A stretch of 64,000 bases of DNA. Source: Burkholderia thailandensis E264 (lineage in GTDB: Bacteria; Pseudomonadota; Gammaproteobacteria; Burkholderiales; Burkholderiaceae). The stretch's first letter is position 1. Each line of letters begins with the position of its first letter. Location of the stretch: contig NC_007650.1 of the NCBI RefSeq assembly GCF_000012365.1, positions 2,232,001-2,296,000 on the forward strand, written 5' to 3'. The position numbers were made by a program, and so were the translations under genes. The notes under the pieces were generated by a model that saw only the letters and a program-made list of their open reading frames with translations, was not told the DNA's origin and ran no database searches. Shown piece after piece: positions 1 through 8,309 of the stretch.

Positions 1-936
1 GTCGTCACGGGGGCCAACAGCGGCCTCGGCTGGCAGATCGCGCAGACGCTCGCCGCCAAGGGCGCGCAGGTCGTGATGGGCTGCCGGGATACGGCAAAGG
101 GCGAGTTGGCCGCGCATGCGATCCGCACCCGTTATCCGCGCGCCCGGATCGAAGTCGAGGCGCTCGATCTCGCCGACCTCGCATCCGTATGCCGTTTCGC
201 CGACGCTGTCGCCGATCGCCACGGCCGCGTCGATATCCTCTGCAACAACGCGGGCGTGATGTTCCTGCCGCTGCGCCGCACGCGCGACGGCTTCGAAATG
301 CAGATGGGCACGAACCATCTCGGCCATTTCGCGCTGACGGGCCTGCTGCTGCCCGCGTTGCGCGCGTCGCACCGCGCGCGCGTCGTGACGATGTCGAGCG
401 GCTTCAACCGGCTCGGCAAGATCCGTCTCGACAACATGCTCGCCGAGCGCGGCTACAACAAGTACCGCGCGTATTGCGACAGCAAGCTCGCGAACCTGAT
501 GTTCACGCTCGAACTGCAGCGCCGCTTCGATCACGCGGGCCTGTCGATGCGGAGCATCGCCGCGCACCCGGGCTACGCGGCCACCAATCTGCAGTTTGCG
601 GGGCCCGTCATGGAAAACTCGTCGCTCGGCTCGTTCGCGATGCGCCTGTCGAACCGGCTCGTCGCGCAGCCGGCCGACGTCGGCGCGCTGCCCGCGATCC
701 ATGCGGCGACGGCGGTCGACATCGAAGGCGGCGCATACATCGGCCCCGCCCACCTCTGCGAGACCCGCGGCTATCCCGCCAACGCGCGCATCCCGCACCA
801 GGCGCGCGACGTGCGGATGGGCAAGCGCCTGTGGGAAAAGTCCGAACAACTGACCGGCGTACGCTATCTCGACACGCCGCCGCCCGGTTCGCGCCGCGGC
901 GCGTCGCGCTACGACGCGACGTTCCGCGCGCTCTGA
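1..936 (+). CDS. Short-chain dehydrogenase/reductase (5' end cut by window)
   Basis: This is an NAD(P)-dependent oxidoreductase of the SDR family, resembling the retinol-dehydrogenase/WW-domain-oxidoreductase-like branch. The frame is open from base 1 and begins inside the Rossmann fold with TGANSGLG, the glycine-rich dinucleotide motif, so only a few N-terminal residues are missing. CNNAGVM (the NNAG structural motif) follows, then the catalytic YCDSK (YxxxK) with an upstream SSG serine. The substrate cannot be deduced. The gene is followed within 30 bp by a hairpin and T-run, so it probably ends its own transcript. Family assignment is secure; substrate and physiological role are unknown. 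Confidence 0.9.
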   Translation, partial: VVTGANSGLGWQIAQTLAAKGAQVVMGCRDTAKGELAAHAIRTRYPRARIEVEALDLADLASVCRFADAVADRHGRVDILCNNAGVMFLPLRRTRDGFEMQMGTNHLGHFALTGLLLPALRASHRARVVTMSSGFNRLGKIRLDNMLAERGYNKYRAYCDSKLANLMFTLELQRRFDHAGLSMRSIAAHPGYAATNLQFAGPVMENSSLGSFAMRLSNRLVAQPADVGALPAIHAATAVDIEGGAYIGPAHLCETRGYPANARIPHQARDVRMGKRLWEKSEQLTGVRYLDTPPPGSRRGASRYDATFRAL

Positions 937-964
937 AGCATTTCGCCAAGCCCGGACTCGCCGC

Positions 965-1004
965 TTCGGCCGCCGCAGTGCGCGGCGGTCGAGCGGCCTT
1001 TTTT
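965..1004 (+). terminator. Rho-independent terminator after the SDR gene
   Basis: GGCCGC pairs with GCGGCC as the outer stem and CGCCGC with GCGGCG as the inner stem, followed directly by six T residues (999-1004). It lies 29 bp past the SDR stop codon on the same strand. Confidence 0.8.
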
Positions 1005-1167
1005 CGTGCCGCGACGCCCCGCCGCTTGCCAATTGCGATTCTTGCAATTTTCGAAAAGATATTTCGCCAAACCGAGCGTTTACCCGTAGGAATCCGACGA
1101 CTACGATGTAACCAATCGCTTAAGACATGGTGTCGAAAGCGAAGTCGATAAAACATCGGAGGTTCTC

Positions 1168-1479
1168 ATGAAATCGCTCGTTTATGCTGTCGTCGCCGCT
1201 TCCGCCCTGACCGCCTCGTTCGGTGCGTTCGCGCAATCCAGCCAGCCGCTGACCCGTGCACAAGTGCGCGCGGAACTGGTCCAGCTCGAAAAGGCCGGCT
1301 ATCAACCGGGCTTGTCGAGCCCGTACTATCCGGAAGACATCCAGGCTGCCCAGGCCCGCGTGCAAGGCGCGGCCGACACGAGCGGCTACGGTGCGCAGGC
1401 CGTGCCTGTCGCGCACGTCGGCGCGCCGGCCGCAGCGGCTCCCCGCTCGCCGCGCGAATCGATCTACTTCGGTCAGTAA
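1168..1479 (+). CDS. Small exported DUF4148 protein
   Basis: This is a 103-residue protein with a clear signal peptide (MKSLVYAVVAASALTASFG, cleavage near AFAQ at about residue 22). The mature part has the DUF4148 pattern: LTRAQVRAELVQLEKAGY followed by YPEDIQAAQARV. DUF4148 proteins are small periplasmic proteins, abundant and multi-copy in Burkholderiales, with no established function. The start is set by GGAGG at 1156-1160. It is monocistronic: terminators lie on both sides. Function is unknown, though many paralogues in the genus respond to stress or growth phase. Confidence 0.88.
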   Translation: MKSLVYAVVAASALTASFGAFAQSSQPLTRAQVRAELVQLEKAGYQPGLSSPYYPEDIQAAQARVQGAADTSGYGAQAVPVAHVGAPAAAAPRSPRESIYFGQ

Positions 1480-1594
1480 TGCAGCACACCGGCTGCGCGG
1501 CCCGGCTGAATCCGGCGGCCGCGCAGCCTGAAATCCGCACGGCGAACCAGCCGTTTCGGCTCGCCGTCGCTCCCCATTCGGGCCCCTAACCTCC

Positions 1595-1647
1595 GCCGCT
1601 CCGCATGGAGCGGCTTAGCCTGGGCGCCTGGCGCCCGGGCGCTTTTT
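1595..1647 (+). terminator. Double hairpin terminator after the DUF4148 gene
   Basis: A perfect hairpin GCCGCTCC-GCAT-GGAGCGGC (1595-1614) is followed by a second stem, CCTGGGCGCC against GGCGCCCGGG (1619-1639), and then GCTTTTT. The second stem must open a little because its loop is a single base as drawn. Placement 116 bp after the DUF4148 stop fits transcription termination. Confidence 0.65.
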
Positions 1648-1698
1648 CGGCTTGAGGCGCATGTCCGCCGCCGCCGCGGCTCGCGAATGGAAACAGCG

Positions 1699-1733
1699 TC
1701 GATCCTTACAAAATACGTAAGGATCGATTTTTT
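1699..1733 (+). terminator. Perfect inverted repeat with T-run (orphan terminator)
   Basis: TCGATCCTTAC (1699-1709), a 7-base loop AAAATAC, then GTAAGGATCGA (1717-1727) and a T-run to 1733. The 11-bp stem is perfect and less GC-rich than its surroundings. No gene ends just before it on the plus strand, because the DUF4148 transcript should already have stopped at 1647. The stretch 1480-2081 otherwise holds no convincing gene; frames there lack ribosome-binding sites and family resemblance. Confidence 0.55.
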
Positions 1734-2081
1734 ATTTCCTGCGCTTCCGGATGCCGTGCGTGTGTCGACGTCGGCGCGTCCGCTGTTCATGACGCCCAAG
1801 CAGCGCATCTCCGGTTTCAAGCAGCGCGCGCGCCGATCCCGGCCGCATACGGCCAGCGATGCATTCGCGATCCAGTTGCCGAATGTCGGCGCCGTTGTCG
1901 CGCCGCCCGGATGCGTCGGCTTCCCGCGCGGCCGCCGATGCGCGAACGCGCGCCGCGCGCCCGCGTTGCTCGGCGATTCTCATCGCCCGTCGCTTTTCCC
2001 TTCGGCGAGTGAGGCCCCCGCAAACGCCGCCTCCAGAGCATCTCCAGCCCGGCCCTGACGAGCGCGGCGCGCACACCGGGT

Positions 2082-3038
2082 TCATCCGCCGGGCGCTAGC
2101 AGGAATGCGCACACGATTCGATGCATGCGCGCCGCTTGCGCACTCGTATCGAGCGCCCGCCAGCAGCCGTGAACGAGCCCGTCGCCGCGCCAGAATTGCG
2201 CGGCGCCGCCTGCCGAGCGAATCCGTTCGACATAGACGCGCGCGTCGTCGCACAACGGATCGTGCTCCGCGCCGATCGCGAGCACGGGCGGCAAGCCGTC
2301 GAAGCGCGGCGCATCGAGCGGCAGCGCGCCCGGCGGCGGCCCGGCATCGCCCCAATAGAGGCGGCGGTACGCGCGAACGTCGGCGAGCGTGAGCATCGGC
2401 GCATTCGCCCGCGTGTCGCGCGCGGGCAACTGCGGCTCGAAACCGAGCATCGGATAAACGAGCGCGACCGCGCAAACGCCGCCGCGCGTTTCGCGGCCGT
2501 CGCCGTGCCCGCTGCGCCCGCCGTCGCGCAACGCGGCCGCCACCGACGCCGCGAGCGTGCCGCCCGCGCTATCGCCGGCAAGCCGCAGCGGCAGCGCGAT
2601 CGATTCGAACGGCAGCCGGCCGTCGAGCGCGGCGACAGCGGCCTCCAGACAGTCGTCGAATGCGGCCGGCGCGCGATGCTCGGGCGCGAGCCGATAGTCG
2701 ACGGCGATCACGTCGAGCCCGGTATCCGCCGCGATCCGCGCCGTCAAGAGCGCGTGGCTGTCGAGCGACCCGACGACGAAGCCGCCGCCGTGAAAGAACA
2801 GCACCGTCCCGCGCGAGGCGGATCGTCGCGACCGGTAGCGCCGCAGGCGGATCTCGCGGCCGTCCGCCGCGACGATGCGCGCGTCGCATGTGTCGACGTC
2901 CGCCGGCAGCGCGGGCGTCCATGCCGCGGCGAAACGCTCGTAGAGCGCGCGCTGCTCGACGATCGGCCGCGCGGCCGCGTCGTCCGGATACCATGCGGCG
3001 ACGCGCGCGACGAACGCCTCGATTGCCGGCTCCAGCAT
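2082..3038 (-). CDS. hocS: Alpha/beta hydrolase, probable short-chain acylcarnitine hydrolase (HocS)
   Basis: This 318-residue esterase belongs to the hormone-sensitive-lipase family. The oxyanion-hole motif HGGG lies at residues 83-86 and the nucleophile elbow GDSAGG at 155-160 with Ser157; the late His of the triad is near the C-terminus (VHGCW). It follows cdhB by 36 bp on the same strand, as last gene of the caiX-cdhCAB series. In Pseudomonas aeruginosa the gene at this place, hocS, encodes the hydrolase that frees carnitine from short-chain O-acylcarnitines, and that role is inferred here from order and family. It has no signal peptide, so it would be cytoplasmic. A general esterase is the alternative. 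Confidence 0.78.
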   Translation of the reverse strand: MLEPAIEAFVARVAAWYPDDAAARPIVEQRALYERFAAAWTPALPADVDTCDARIVAADGREIRLRRYRSRRSASRGTVLFFHGGGFVVGSLDSHALLTARIAADTGLDVIAVDYRLAPEHRAPAAFDDCLEAAVAALDGRLPFESIALPLRLAGDSAGGTLAASVAAALRDGGRSGHGDGRETRGGVCAVALVYPMLGFEPQLPARDTRANAPMLTLADVRAYRRLYWGDAGPPPGALPLDAPRFDGLPPVLAIGAEHDPLCDDARVYVERIRSAGGAAQFWRGDGLVHGCWRALDTSAQAARMHRIVCAFLLAPGG

Positions 3039-3074
3039 CTTGCCCCCAACGTCGATTCGCCGATTCGCGCCGCC

Positions 3075-3572
3075 TCAGCGGCGCGCGGGCAGGCCGATCA
3101 CGCGTCCGGCATGGGCCGGCGCGGGATACGCGCGCTGCAGCGCATGCAGATTCGCGATCCGCTCGGCGATGTCGGCATCGAACGGCGCGGCCTTCGGCCC
3201 ACTCGTATCGACATGCAACAGCATTTGCTCGCTCGCCGACACCGCGCCGTCGATTCCCGCCGCGAACATCTCGAGATACAGATGCAGCCGCTTCGCGTCG
3301 TGCGCGAGCACGCGCGCATCGATCCGCACGCGCGTGCCCTCCTTGATCTCGTGCAGATAGTTGACGTGCGCTTCGAGCGTGTAAACAGAGCGGCCGCGCG
3401 CGCGCCGCGCCGCGTCGTCGAGACCGATCGCGTCGAGCAACGCGTCGCTCGCGAAGCTGAAGATAAGCAGATAGAACGCATCGCGCAGGTGCCCGTTGTA
3501 GTCGACCCATTCCGCGCGCACCGTGTCGCGGTGTATCGTCAGTTCCGTCGCCTGCATCTCGGCCGTCGTCAT
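3075..3572 (-). CDS. cdhB: Betainyl-CoA thioesterase of carnitine catabolism (CdhB)
   Basis: This 165-residue protein has a single hot-dog fold of the 4-hydroxybenzoyl-CoA thioesterase type; VDYNGHLRDAFYL near residue 23 carries the family's (D)xNxH active-site pattern. In the carnitine pathway CdhB hydrolyses betainyl-CoA to glycine betaine after CdhC has cleaved dehydrocarnitine. The start lies 2 bp beyond the cdhA stop, so translation is probably coupled. A downstream in-frame ATG (MQATELT, residue 6) is possible but less likely because it would open a gap from cdhA. The gene order makes the assignment strong. Confidence 0.85.
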   Translation of the reverse strand: MTTAEMQATELTIHRDTVRAEWVDYNGHLRDAFYLLIFSFASDALLDAIGLDDAARRARGRSVYTLEAHVNYLHEIKEGTRVRIDARVLAHDAKRLHLYLEMFAAGIDGAVSASEQMLLHVDTSGPKAAPFDADIAERIANLHALQRAYPAPAHAGRVIGLPARR

Positions 3573-3574
3573 CG

Positions 3575-4540
3575 TCAGTCCTCGTAGCGCATTCCGTGGC
3601 GCGCCTTCACCGCGGCGACCGCCGCGATCACTTCGGCGATGCATTCGTCCCGATAGCGTTCGAGCGCCTTGATGCTTCGGGGTCCTTGCTGCTCGGCGGT
3701 GCCCTCGACGACGCGCTCGATCAGCGCGTCGGTCAGCTTCGGCGCGACGAGCTTGGTCCACGGCAGCTCCAGCGCGGGGCCGAACTGCCGCATGAAGTGA
3801 CGCATGCCGGCCTCGCCGCCCGCCAGTGTATACGTCAGGAAGGTGCCCATGAACGACCAGCGGATGCCCGCGCCGAAACGGATCGCGTCGTCGATCTCGC
3901 CCGTCGTCGCAACGCCTTCGTCGACGAGGTGCAGCGCCTCGCGCCACAACGCTTCGAGCAGACGATCGGCAATGAAACCCGGCACTTCCTTGCGCACGCG
4001 CAGCGGCCGCATGCCGAGCGCGCGATAGATGTCGATCGCCGCGTCGACGGTCTCGGGCGCGGTGCGCTCGCCGCCCAGCACTTCGACGAGCGGCAGCAGA
4101 TAGACCGGATTGAACGGATGCCCGACGATGCAGCGCTCGGGGCGATGCGCGCGCGCATAGAAATCCGTCGGCAGCAGGCCGGACGTCGACGACGCGACGA
4201 TCGCATCGGGCTTCGCCGCGCGACTGATCCGCTCGTGCAGTTCGAGCTTCAAGGCCACGCGCTCGGGCGCGCTTTCCTGGATGAAATCCGCGTCGGCGAC
4301 GCACGCTTCGATCGTCGACACGAAACGCAGGCGCGCCGGCGACGCGCCTGGCGCCAATCCGGCGCGCTCGAGCGCGGGCCACGCGTTTTCGACGTTCGCG
4401 CGCAACTGCCGTTGCGCGCCGTCGGCGGGGTCCCACGCAAGCACGTCGAGTCCGTTCGCGAGCGCGCGCGCGACCCAACCGCTGCCGATGACGCCCGCGC
4501 CGATCGCCGCGAACGTGTCGATTTTGGTGATGACAGCCAT
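3575..4540 (-). CDS. cdhA: L-carnitine 3-dehydrogenase (CdhA)
   Basis: This 321-residue protein of the 3-hydroxyacyl-CoA dehydrogenase fold oxidises L-carnitine to 3-dehydrocarnitine with NAD+. GAGVIGSG near residue 13 is the NAD-binding loop; SSTSG and the catalytic [15 protein letters not shown] segment (His of the HP motif) follow, then the C-terminal helical domain with VPGFIADRL. The chosen ATG gives MAVITK; the reading frame stays open far upstream only because of high GC. Length matches bacterial single-domain L-carnitine dehydrogenases; some relatives are fused to the thioesterase, which here is the separate next gene. Confidence 0.92.
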   Translation of the reverse strand: MAVITKIDTFAAIGAGVIGSGWVARALANGLDVLAWDPADGAQRQLRANVENAWPALERAGLAPGASPARLRFVSTIEACVADADFIQESAPERVALKLELHERISRAAKPDAIVASSTSGLLPTDFYARAHRPERCIVGHPFNPVYLLPLVEVLGGERTAPETVDAAIDIYRALGMRPLRVRKEVPGFIADRLLEALWREALHLVDEGVATTGEIDDAIRFGAGIRWSFMGTFLTYTLAGGEAGMRHFMRQFGPALELPWTKLVAPKLTDALIERVVEGTAEQQGPRSIKALERYRDECIAEVIAAVAAVKARHGMRYED

Positions 4541-4656
4541 GTACTTTCGATCCTTGAACGAGAAGATCACGCGAAGGAGCCGATTTCGCGCGCCGCTGAC
4601 GCGCGCCCGGCCGCTTTCGCCACGTTGTGCGGCAATGAGTGCGTTGCGATGTCGCG

Positions 4657-5586
4657 CTACGCATATCCGGCGATCGCGCGCCGCTCGAGCGGCCGCTCGC
4701 CGCGCGGCGGCAAGCCGAGCTTGCGGCGCCCTTCGGCAGGCGCCAGCACGCGCGCGCCGAGACGCTCCGCGATTTCCCGCGCGCGCTCGACGAGCGAGCC
4801 GTTCGTCGCGTGCACGCCGCGATCGAGCCATAGGTTGTCTTCGAGGCCGACGCGCACGTGGCCGCCGAGCAGCATCGCCTGCGCGACCATCGGCATCTGC
4901 ATCCGGCCGATCCCGAAGCCCGCCCAATGCGCGCCGGGCGGCAGGTTGTCGACCATCGCCTTCATCGTGCCGGTGTCCGCGGGCGCGCCCCACGGAATGC
5001 CGAGGCACAACTGGAAGAGCGGCGGATCGTCGAGGAGTCCTTCTTTCAGCAGTTGCTTCGCGAACCACAAGTGTCCCGTGTCGAAGATCTCTAGCTCGGG
5101 CTTCACGCCCAGTTCGCGGATTCGCTTCGCGCCCGCGCGCAACTGCGCGGGCGTCGATACGTAGATGTAGTCGCCGTCGCCGAAATTCAGCGTGCCGCAA
5201 TCGAGCGTGCAAATCTCGGGCAGCAGTTCCTCGACATGCGCGAGCCGCGTCAGACCGCCGACGAGGTCCGTGCCCTGGCCGAAGCGCATCGGGTCCTCGC
5301 CGGCGCCGATCTCGAGGTCGCCGCCCATGCCGGCCGTCAGATTGATGATGATGTCGACGTCGGCCGAGCGGATCCGGTCGACCACTTCGCGATACAGCCT
5401 CGGATCGCGGCTGCCGCGCCCCGTCAGCGGATCGCGCACGTGGCAGTGCGCGACCGTCGCGCCCGCCTTCGCGGCCTCGATCGCCGCGTCGGCGATCTGC
5501 TTCGGCGTGACGGGTATCGCCGGATGCTTGCCGACGGTGTCGCCCGCGCCCGTCACCGCGCACGTCACAATGACTTCCTGATTCAT
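4657..5586 (-). CDS. cdhC: 3-dehydrocarnitine cleavage enzyme, BKACE (DUF849) family (CdhC)
   Basis: This beta-keto acid cleavage enzyme is about 309 residues long. BKACE proteins are zinc-dependent TIM barrels that condense a beta-keto acid with acetyl-CoA, here 3-dehydrocarnitine, giving acetoacetate and betainyl-Co[10 protein letters not shown] opens the barrel, HCHVRDP near residue 48 carries the metal-binding histidines, and EIFDTGHL and [12 protein letters not shown] are later conserved loops. The start was placed at MNQEVIVT because GAGG lies 9 bases upstream; an ATG eight codons earlier has no such site. It sits between caiX and cdhA, as in Pseudomonas. Confidence 0.9.
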   Translation of the reverse strand: MNQEVIVTCAVTGAGDTVGKHPAIPVTPKQIADAAIEAAKAGATVAHCHVRDPLTGRGSRDPRLYREVVDRIRSADVDIIINLTAGMGGDLEIGAGEDPMRFGQGTDLVGGLTRLAHVEELLPEICTLDCGTLNFGDGDYIYVSTPAQLRAGAKRIRELGVKPELEIFDTGHLWFAKQLLKEGLLDDPPLFQLCLGIPWGAPADTGTMKAMVDNLPPGAHWAGFGIGRMQMPMVAQAMLLGGHVRVGLEDNLWLDRGVHATNGSLVERAREIAERLGARVLAPAEGRRKLGLPPRGERPLERRAIAGYA

Positions 5587-5673
5587 CGCTGTCGCCTCGT
5601 TCAGATTCAAAGTCGGATTCGAATGCGCATCGTCTTGCCCGGGCGTCGAGCGCCCGGCGTCGAGCCGTCCGGG

Positions 5674-6624
5674 TCAGAGCCCGAGATAAGCCTTCACCGC
5701 CGCCAGCCCGTCCTTGCCGTCGTAGGTCTTCACGCCGGCGAGCCACGCGTCGAGCACCTGCGGGTTTTTCCTGATGTACGCCTTCGCCGCTTCCGCGGGT
5801 TTCACCTTGTTCATCACCGCCTGCATCAGCTGGTTTTCCATTTGCGTCGTGAAGCGCAGATTGCCGACGAGCTTGCCCGCGTTCGGGCAGCGCGCCATGT
5901 AGTCGGGCGAAGTCAGCGTGTACACGCGCGCTTCGCCATAGTTCGGGCCGAACGCCGCGTCGCCGCCCGACAGGTAGTTCATGCTGATCTGGATGTTCAT
6001 CGGATGCGGCTCCCAGCCGAGGAACACGACCCACTTCTTGTCGCGGATCGCACGATCGACCGTGACGAGCATGCCGGCCTCGCTCGACTCGACGAGCTTG
6101 AAGCCGCCGAGCCCGTACTGGTTCGTGTCGATCATCTTCTGGATCGTCGCGTTCGCGCTGCTGCCGGGCTCGATTCCGTAGATCTTGCCGTCGAGCTCGG
6201 CGCGGTGCTTCGCGATGTCGTCGAACGACTTCAGCCCCGCCTGGTACACGTAGCTCGGCACCGCGAGCGTCGCCTTCGCGCCCGACAGGTTCGGCGGCTC
6301 GACCAGCGAAATCGACTTCGAATCGAGGAACGGCTGCAATTGATGCTGCTGCACCGGCCACCAGTAGCCGAGCGATACGTCGAGCTGCTTGTTCTTCAGT
6401 CCTGCGAACGAAATCGGAACGGAGGAAATCGTTGTCGTCGGCTTGTAGCCGAGACCATCGAACAGCAGCGACGCGAGCGCCGTCGTCGACGTGATGTCGG
6501 TCCAGCCGATGTCCGCGAAGCGCACGTTGCGGCATGCGGCCGAGTCCTGCGCGAAGGACTGAGACGGCAGCGCGCACGCCGCGGCAAGCGCCGCGCCGAG
6601 TACGAGTGTCGTGGTGAAATTCAT
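5674..6624 (-). CDS. caiX: Carnitine-binding periplasmic protein of ABC uptake (CaiX)
   Basis: This 316-residue substrate-binding protein of the OpuAC/ProX family has a Sec signal peptide ending at SFAQ (residue 25). Hallmarks are [13 protein letters not shown], the [10 protein letters not shown] segment whose tryptophans help form the aromatic cage for the trimethylammonium group, and [10 protein letters not shown]. It leads the carnitine operon and is first after the divergent regulator. In Pseudomonas, CaiX is an orphan binding protein that docks with the CbcWV permease/ATPase; none is present here either. Specificity for carnitine is inferred from the operon, since choline- and betaine-binding homologues look similar. 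Confidence 0.88.
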   Translation of the reverse strand: MNFTTTLVLGAALAAACALPSQSFAQDSAACRNVRFADIGWTDITSTTALASLLFDGLGYKPTTTISSVPISFAGLKNKQLDVSLGYWWPVQQHQLQPFLDSKSISLVEPPNLSGAKATLAVPSYVYQAGLKSFDDIAKHRAELDGKIYGIEPGSSANATIQKMIDTNQYGLGGFKLVESSEAGMLVTVDRAIRDKKWVVFLGWEPHPMNIQISMNYLSGGDAAFGPNYGEARVYTLTSPDYMARCPNAGKLVGNLRFTTQMENQLMQAVMNKVKPAEAAKAYIRKNPQVLDAWLAGVKTYDGKDGLAAVKAYLGL

Positions 6625-6720
6625 GGTTGCCTCCCTGTTCGACGGATTCCGCAGGCGAGTTCAAGGGGACGACGCAGCCTGCACCGTGGGCTCAAAGGTA
6701 ACGGGCCATATTCGCGGGAA

Positions 6721-6737
6721 GGCGACCGACGGCGACC
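6721..6737. promoter_or_regulatory. GGCGACC direct repeat in the caiX-cdhR intergenic region
   Basis: GGCGACCGAC is followed immediately by GGCGACC, so the heptamer recurs after 10 bp, about one helical turn. It lies 97 bp upstream of caiX in the 267-bp divergent intergenic region, where a CdhR or GbdR site is expected. The GACCGAC core recurs upstream of glyA and fdhA. No binding data can be derived from sequence alone. Confidence 0.4.
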
Positions 6738-6891
6738 TTTTCTTGCCTGTTTGCGACTATGCGTAAAAACCATTAGATCGACGAATCCTCAGGCGTGGCG
6801 CGCCCTCGCCGCCGGACGCCGCACCGCGCGGCTTGCCTGCTTGCGCCTGGCTTGCTACGCTCGGCCAATCGTCTCTCCAGCGCATGCGCCC

Positions 6892-7836
6892 ATGCCGGAA
6901 GAATTCCATTTCATGCTGATGCCCGGCTTCTCCGCGCTCGGCTTCATGTCAGCCGTCGAGCCGTTGCGCGTCGCGAACCGCTTCAGGCCGAATCTGTATC
7001 GCTGGCGCATCGTGAGCCGAGACGGCGCACCCGTCGTCGCGAGCAACGGCATCTCGCTGAACGCGGACACCGCGTTCGCGCAGGTCGAGCACGCGCACAC
7101 GATCTTCGTGATCGCCGGCTTCGATCCGCTCGCGTGCTACACGCGTGCGCTCGGCGACTGGCTCAAGCGCGAGTATCAGCGCGGCGCGACGGCGGGCGGC
7201 ATCGACACCGGCAGCTTCGTGCTCGCCGAGGCGGGACTCTTCGACGCGTCGCATGCGCTGACGCTGCACTGGGAAGCGCTCGCCGCATTCCAGGAACGCT
7301 ACCCGCACCTGAAGACGACGCAGGAACTGTTCGAGATCGACGCGCGACGCATCACCTGCGCAGGCGGCACCGCGTCGATCGACATGATGCTCGACCTGAT
7401 CGGCCGCCGGCACGGCGCCGATCTCGCCGCGACGATCTCCGAGCAGTTCGTGCTGAGCCGAATCCGCCAGCGCTCCGACCGTCAGCGCCTCGAGATCGCC
7501 GCGCGCTACGGCGTGCACAACCGCAAGCTGATCCAGGTGATCGGCACGATGGAGCACCAGATCGAAAGCCCGCTGTCGTCCGACGCGCTCGCGCGCGAGG
7601 TCGGCATCACGCGCCGCCAGCTCGAGCGGCTGTTCAGCACGATTCTCGACGATACGCCGGCTCGTTTCCATTTGCGGCTGCGGCTCGATCGCGCGCGCGA
7701 GCTTCTTCAGCAGACCGACATGACGGTCGCGGCCATATGCGCGGCGTGCGGCTTCGAATCGCCTTCGCATTTTTCCCGCACTTATCGCGCGCAATTCGGC
7801 GTGAGCCCGAGAAGCGACCGGCACGCGCAGCGCTGA
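6892..7836 (+). CDS. cdhR: GlxA-family AraC-type regulator of carnitine catabolism (CdhR)
   Basis: This 314-residue regulator has an N-terminal DJ-1/PfpI-like domain (about 5-185) and a C-terminal AraC double helix-turn-helix (about 215-305: LSSDALAREVGITRRQLERLF and MTVAAICAACGFESPSHFSRTY). It is transcribed divergently from caiX-cdhCAB-hocS, the same arrangement as in Pseudomonas, where CdhR activates that operon in response to carnitine. The start at MPEEFHF is inferred from alignment with the family; no strong Shine-Dalgarno is visible and the frame stays open upstream. Autoregulation through the shared intergenic region is plausible. Confidence 0.88.
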   Translation: MPEEFHFMLMPGFSALGFMSAVEPLRVANRFRPNLYRWRIVSRDGAPVVASNGISLNADTAFAQVEHAHTIFVIAGFDPLACYTRALGDWLKREYQRGATAGGIDTGSFVLAEAGLFDASHALTLHWEALAAFQERYPHLKTTQELFEIDARRITCAGGTASIDMMLDLIGRRHGADLAATISEQFVLSRIRQRSDRQRLEIAARYGVHNRKLIQVIGTMEHQIESPLSSDALAREVGITRRQLERLFSTILDDTPARFHLRLRLDRARELLQQTDMTVAAICAACGFESPSHFSRTYRAQFGVSPRSDRHAQR

Positions 7837-8309
7837 GCCGGTTGCGAAAGCGCGGCGGCCGACGATTGCGGCGGTGCAAGATCGTATGCTGCGCAGCCGT
7901 TTTCGCCTATGGAACCGCTCCTCGAAAATTATTCGAAATAACATTGAAAATATTCTGTAACATGTTCTAAAAATAGATAGGCAGACTAACGACGCGACAT
8001 TCCAGTGCAACCGTTTGTTTGCCGAATAGAAAAGCAGCATTCCAAATATTTATTCCGAGGGGTTTGTAATGACGATGCTCATTCAGCCATCGCGGTGCTT
8101 GCCGTTTGTTTCGCCTGCCGTTCTCTGGCGTTTCCGCCTCCCCCCACCTCGCCCGCTCAGCGCGCGCTGATTCTTCGCGGCGTCGCGCCGCCTCCGTTGT
8201 TGTTCCGTCCGATTGCATCGGCTCATCGAGGCCGGCGCACGGACCGGGTCGTCCCTGCGGTTCCCGTGGTTTCGCTTGACATCCCAACCTTTGAAGACGA
8301 GGACAATCT
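7837..8309. other. 473-bp intergenic stretch before the metalloprotease, AT-rich centre
   Basis: The stretch about 7910-8060 is much richer in A/T than the rest of the window and includes AACATGTT near 7959, so it is the likely promoter zone for the protease gene. No clear terminator for cdhR was found. The only candidate gene is a 33-codon frame at 8069, listed separately. The remainder shows nothing recognisable. Confidence 0.5.
8069..8170 (+). CDS. Possible 33-residue leader peptide or small protein
   Basis: This is a short frame (MTMLIQPSRC...) with a good ribosome-binding site, GAGGGG at 8057-8062, spaced six bases from the ATG, and an AT-rich region just upstream. It contains no recognisable domain or signal peptide and ends 139 bp before the metalloprotease start. 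It could be a leader peptide of that gene, or chance. Only the start context supports it. Confidence 0.2.
   Translation: MTMLIQPSRCLPFVSPAVLWRFRLPPPRPLSAR

Noticed and set aside
1687..2058. A 123-codon plus-strand frame
   Set aside because: It begins just before the 1699-1733 inverted repeat, has no ribosome-binding site and no recognisable domain.
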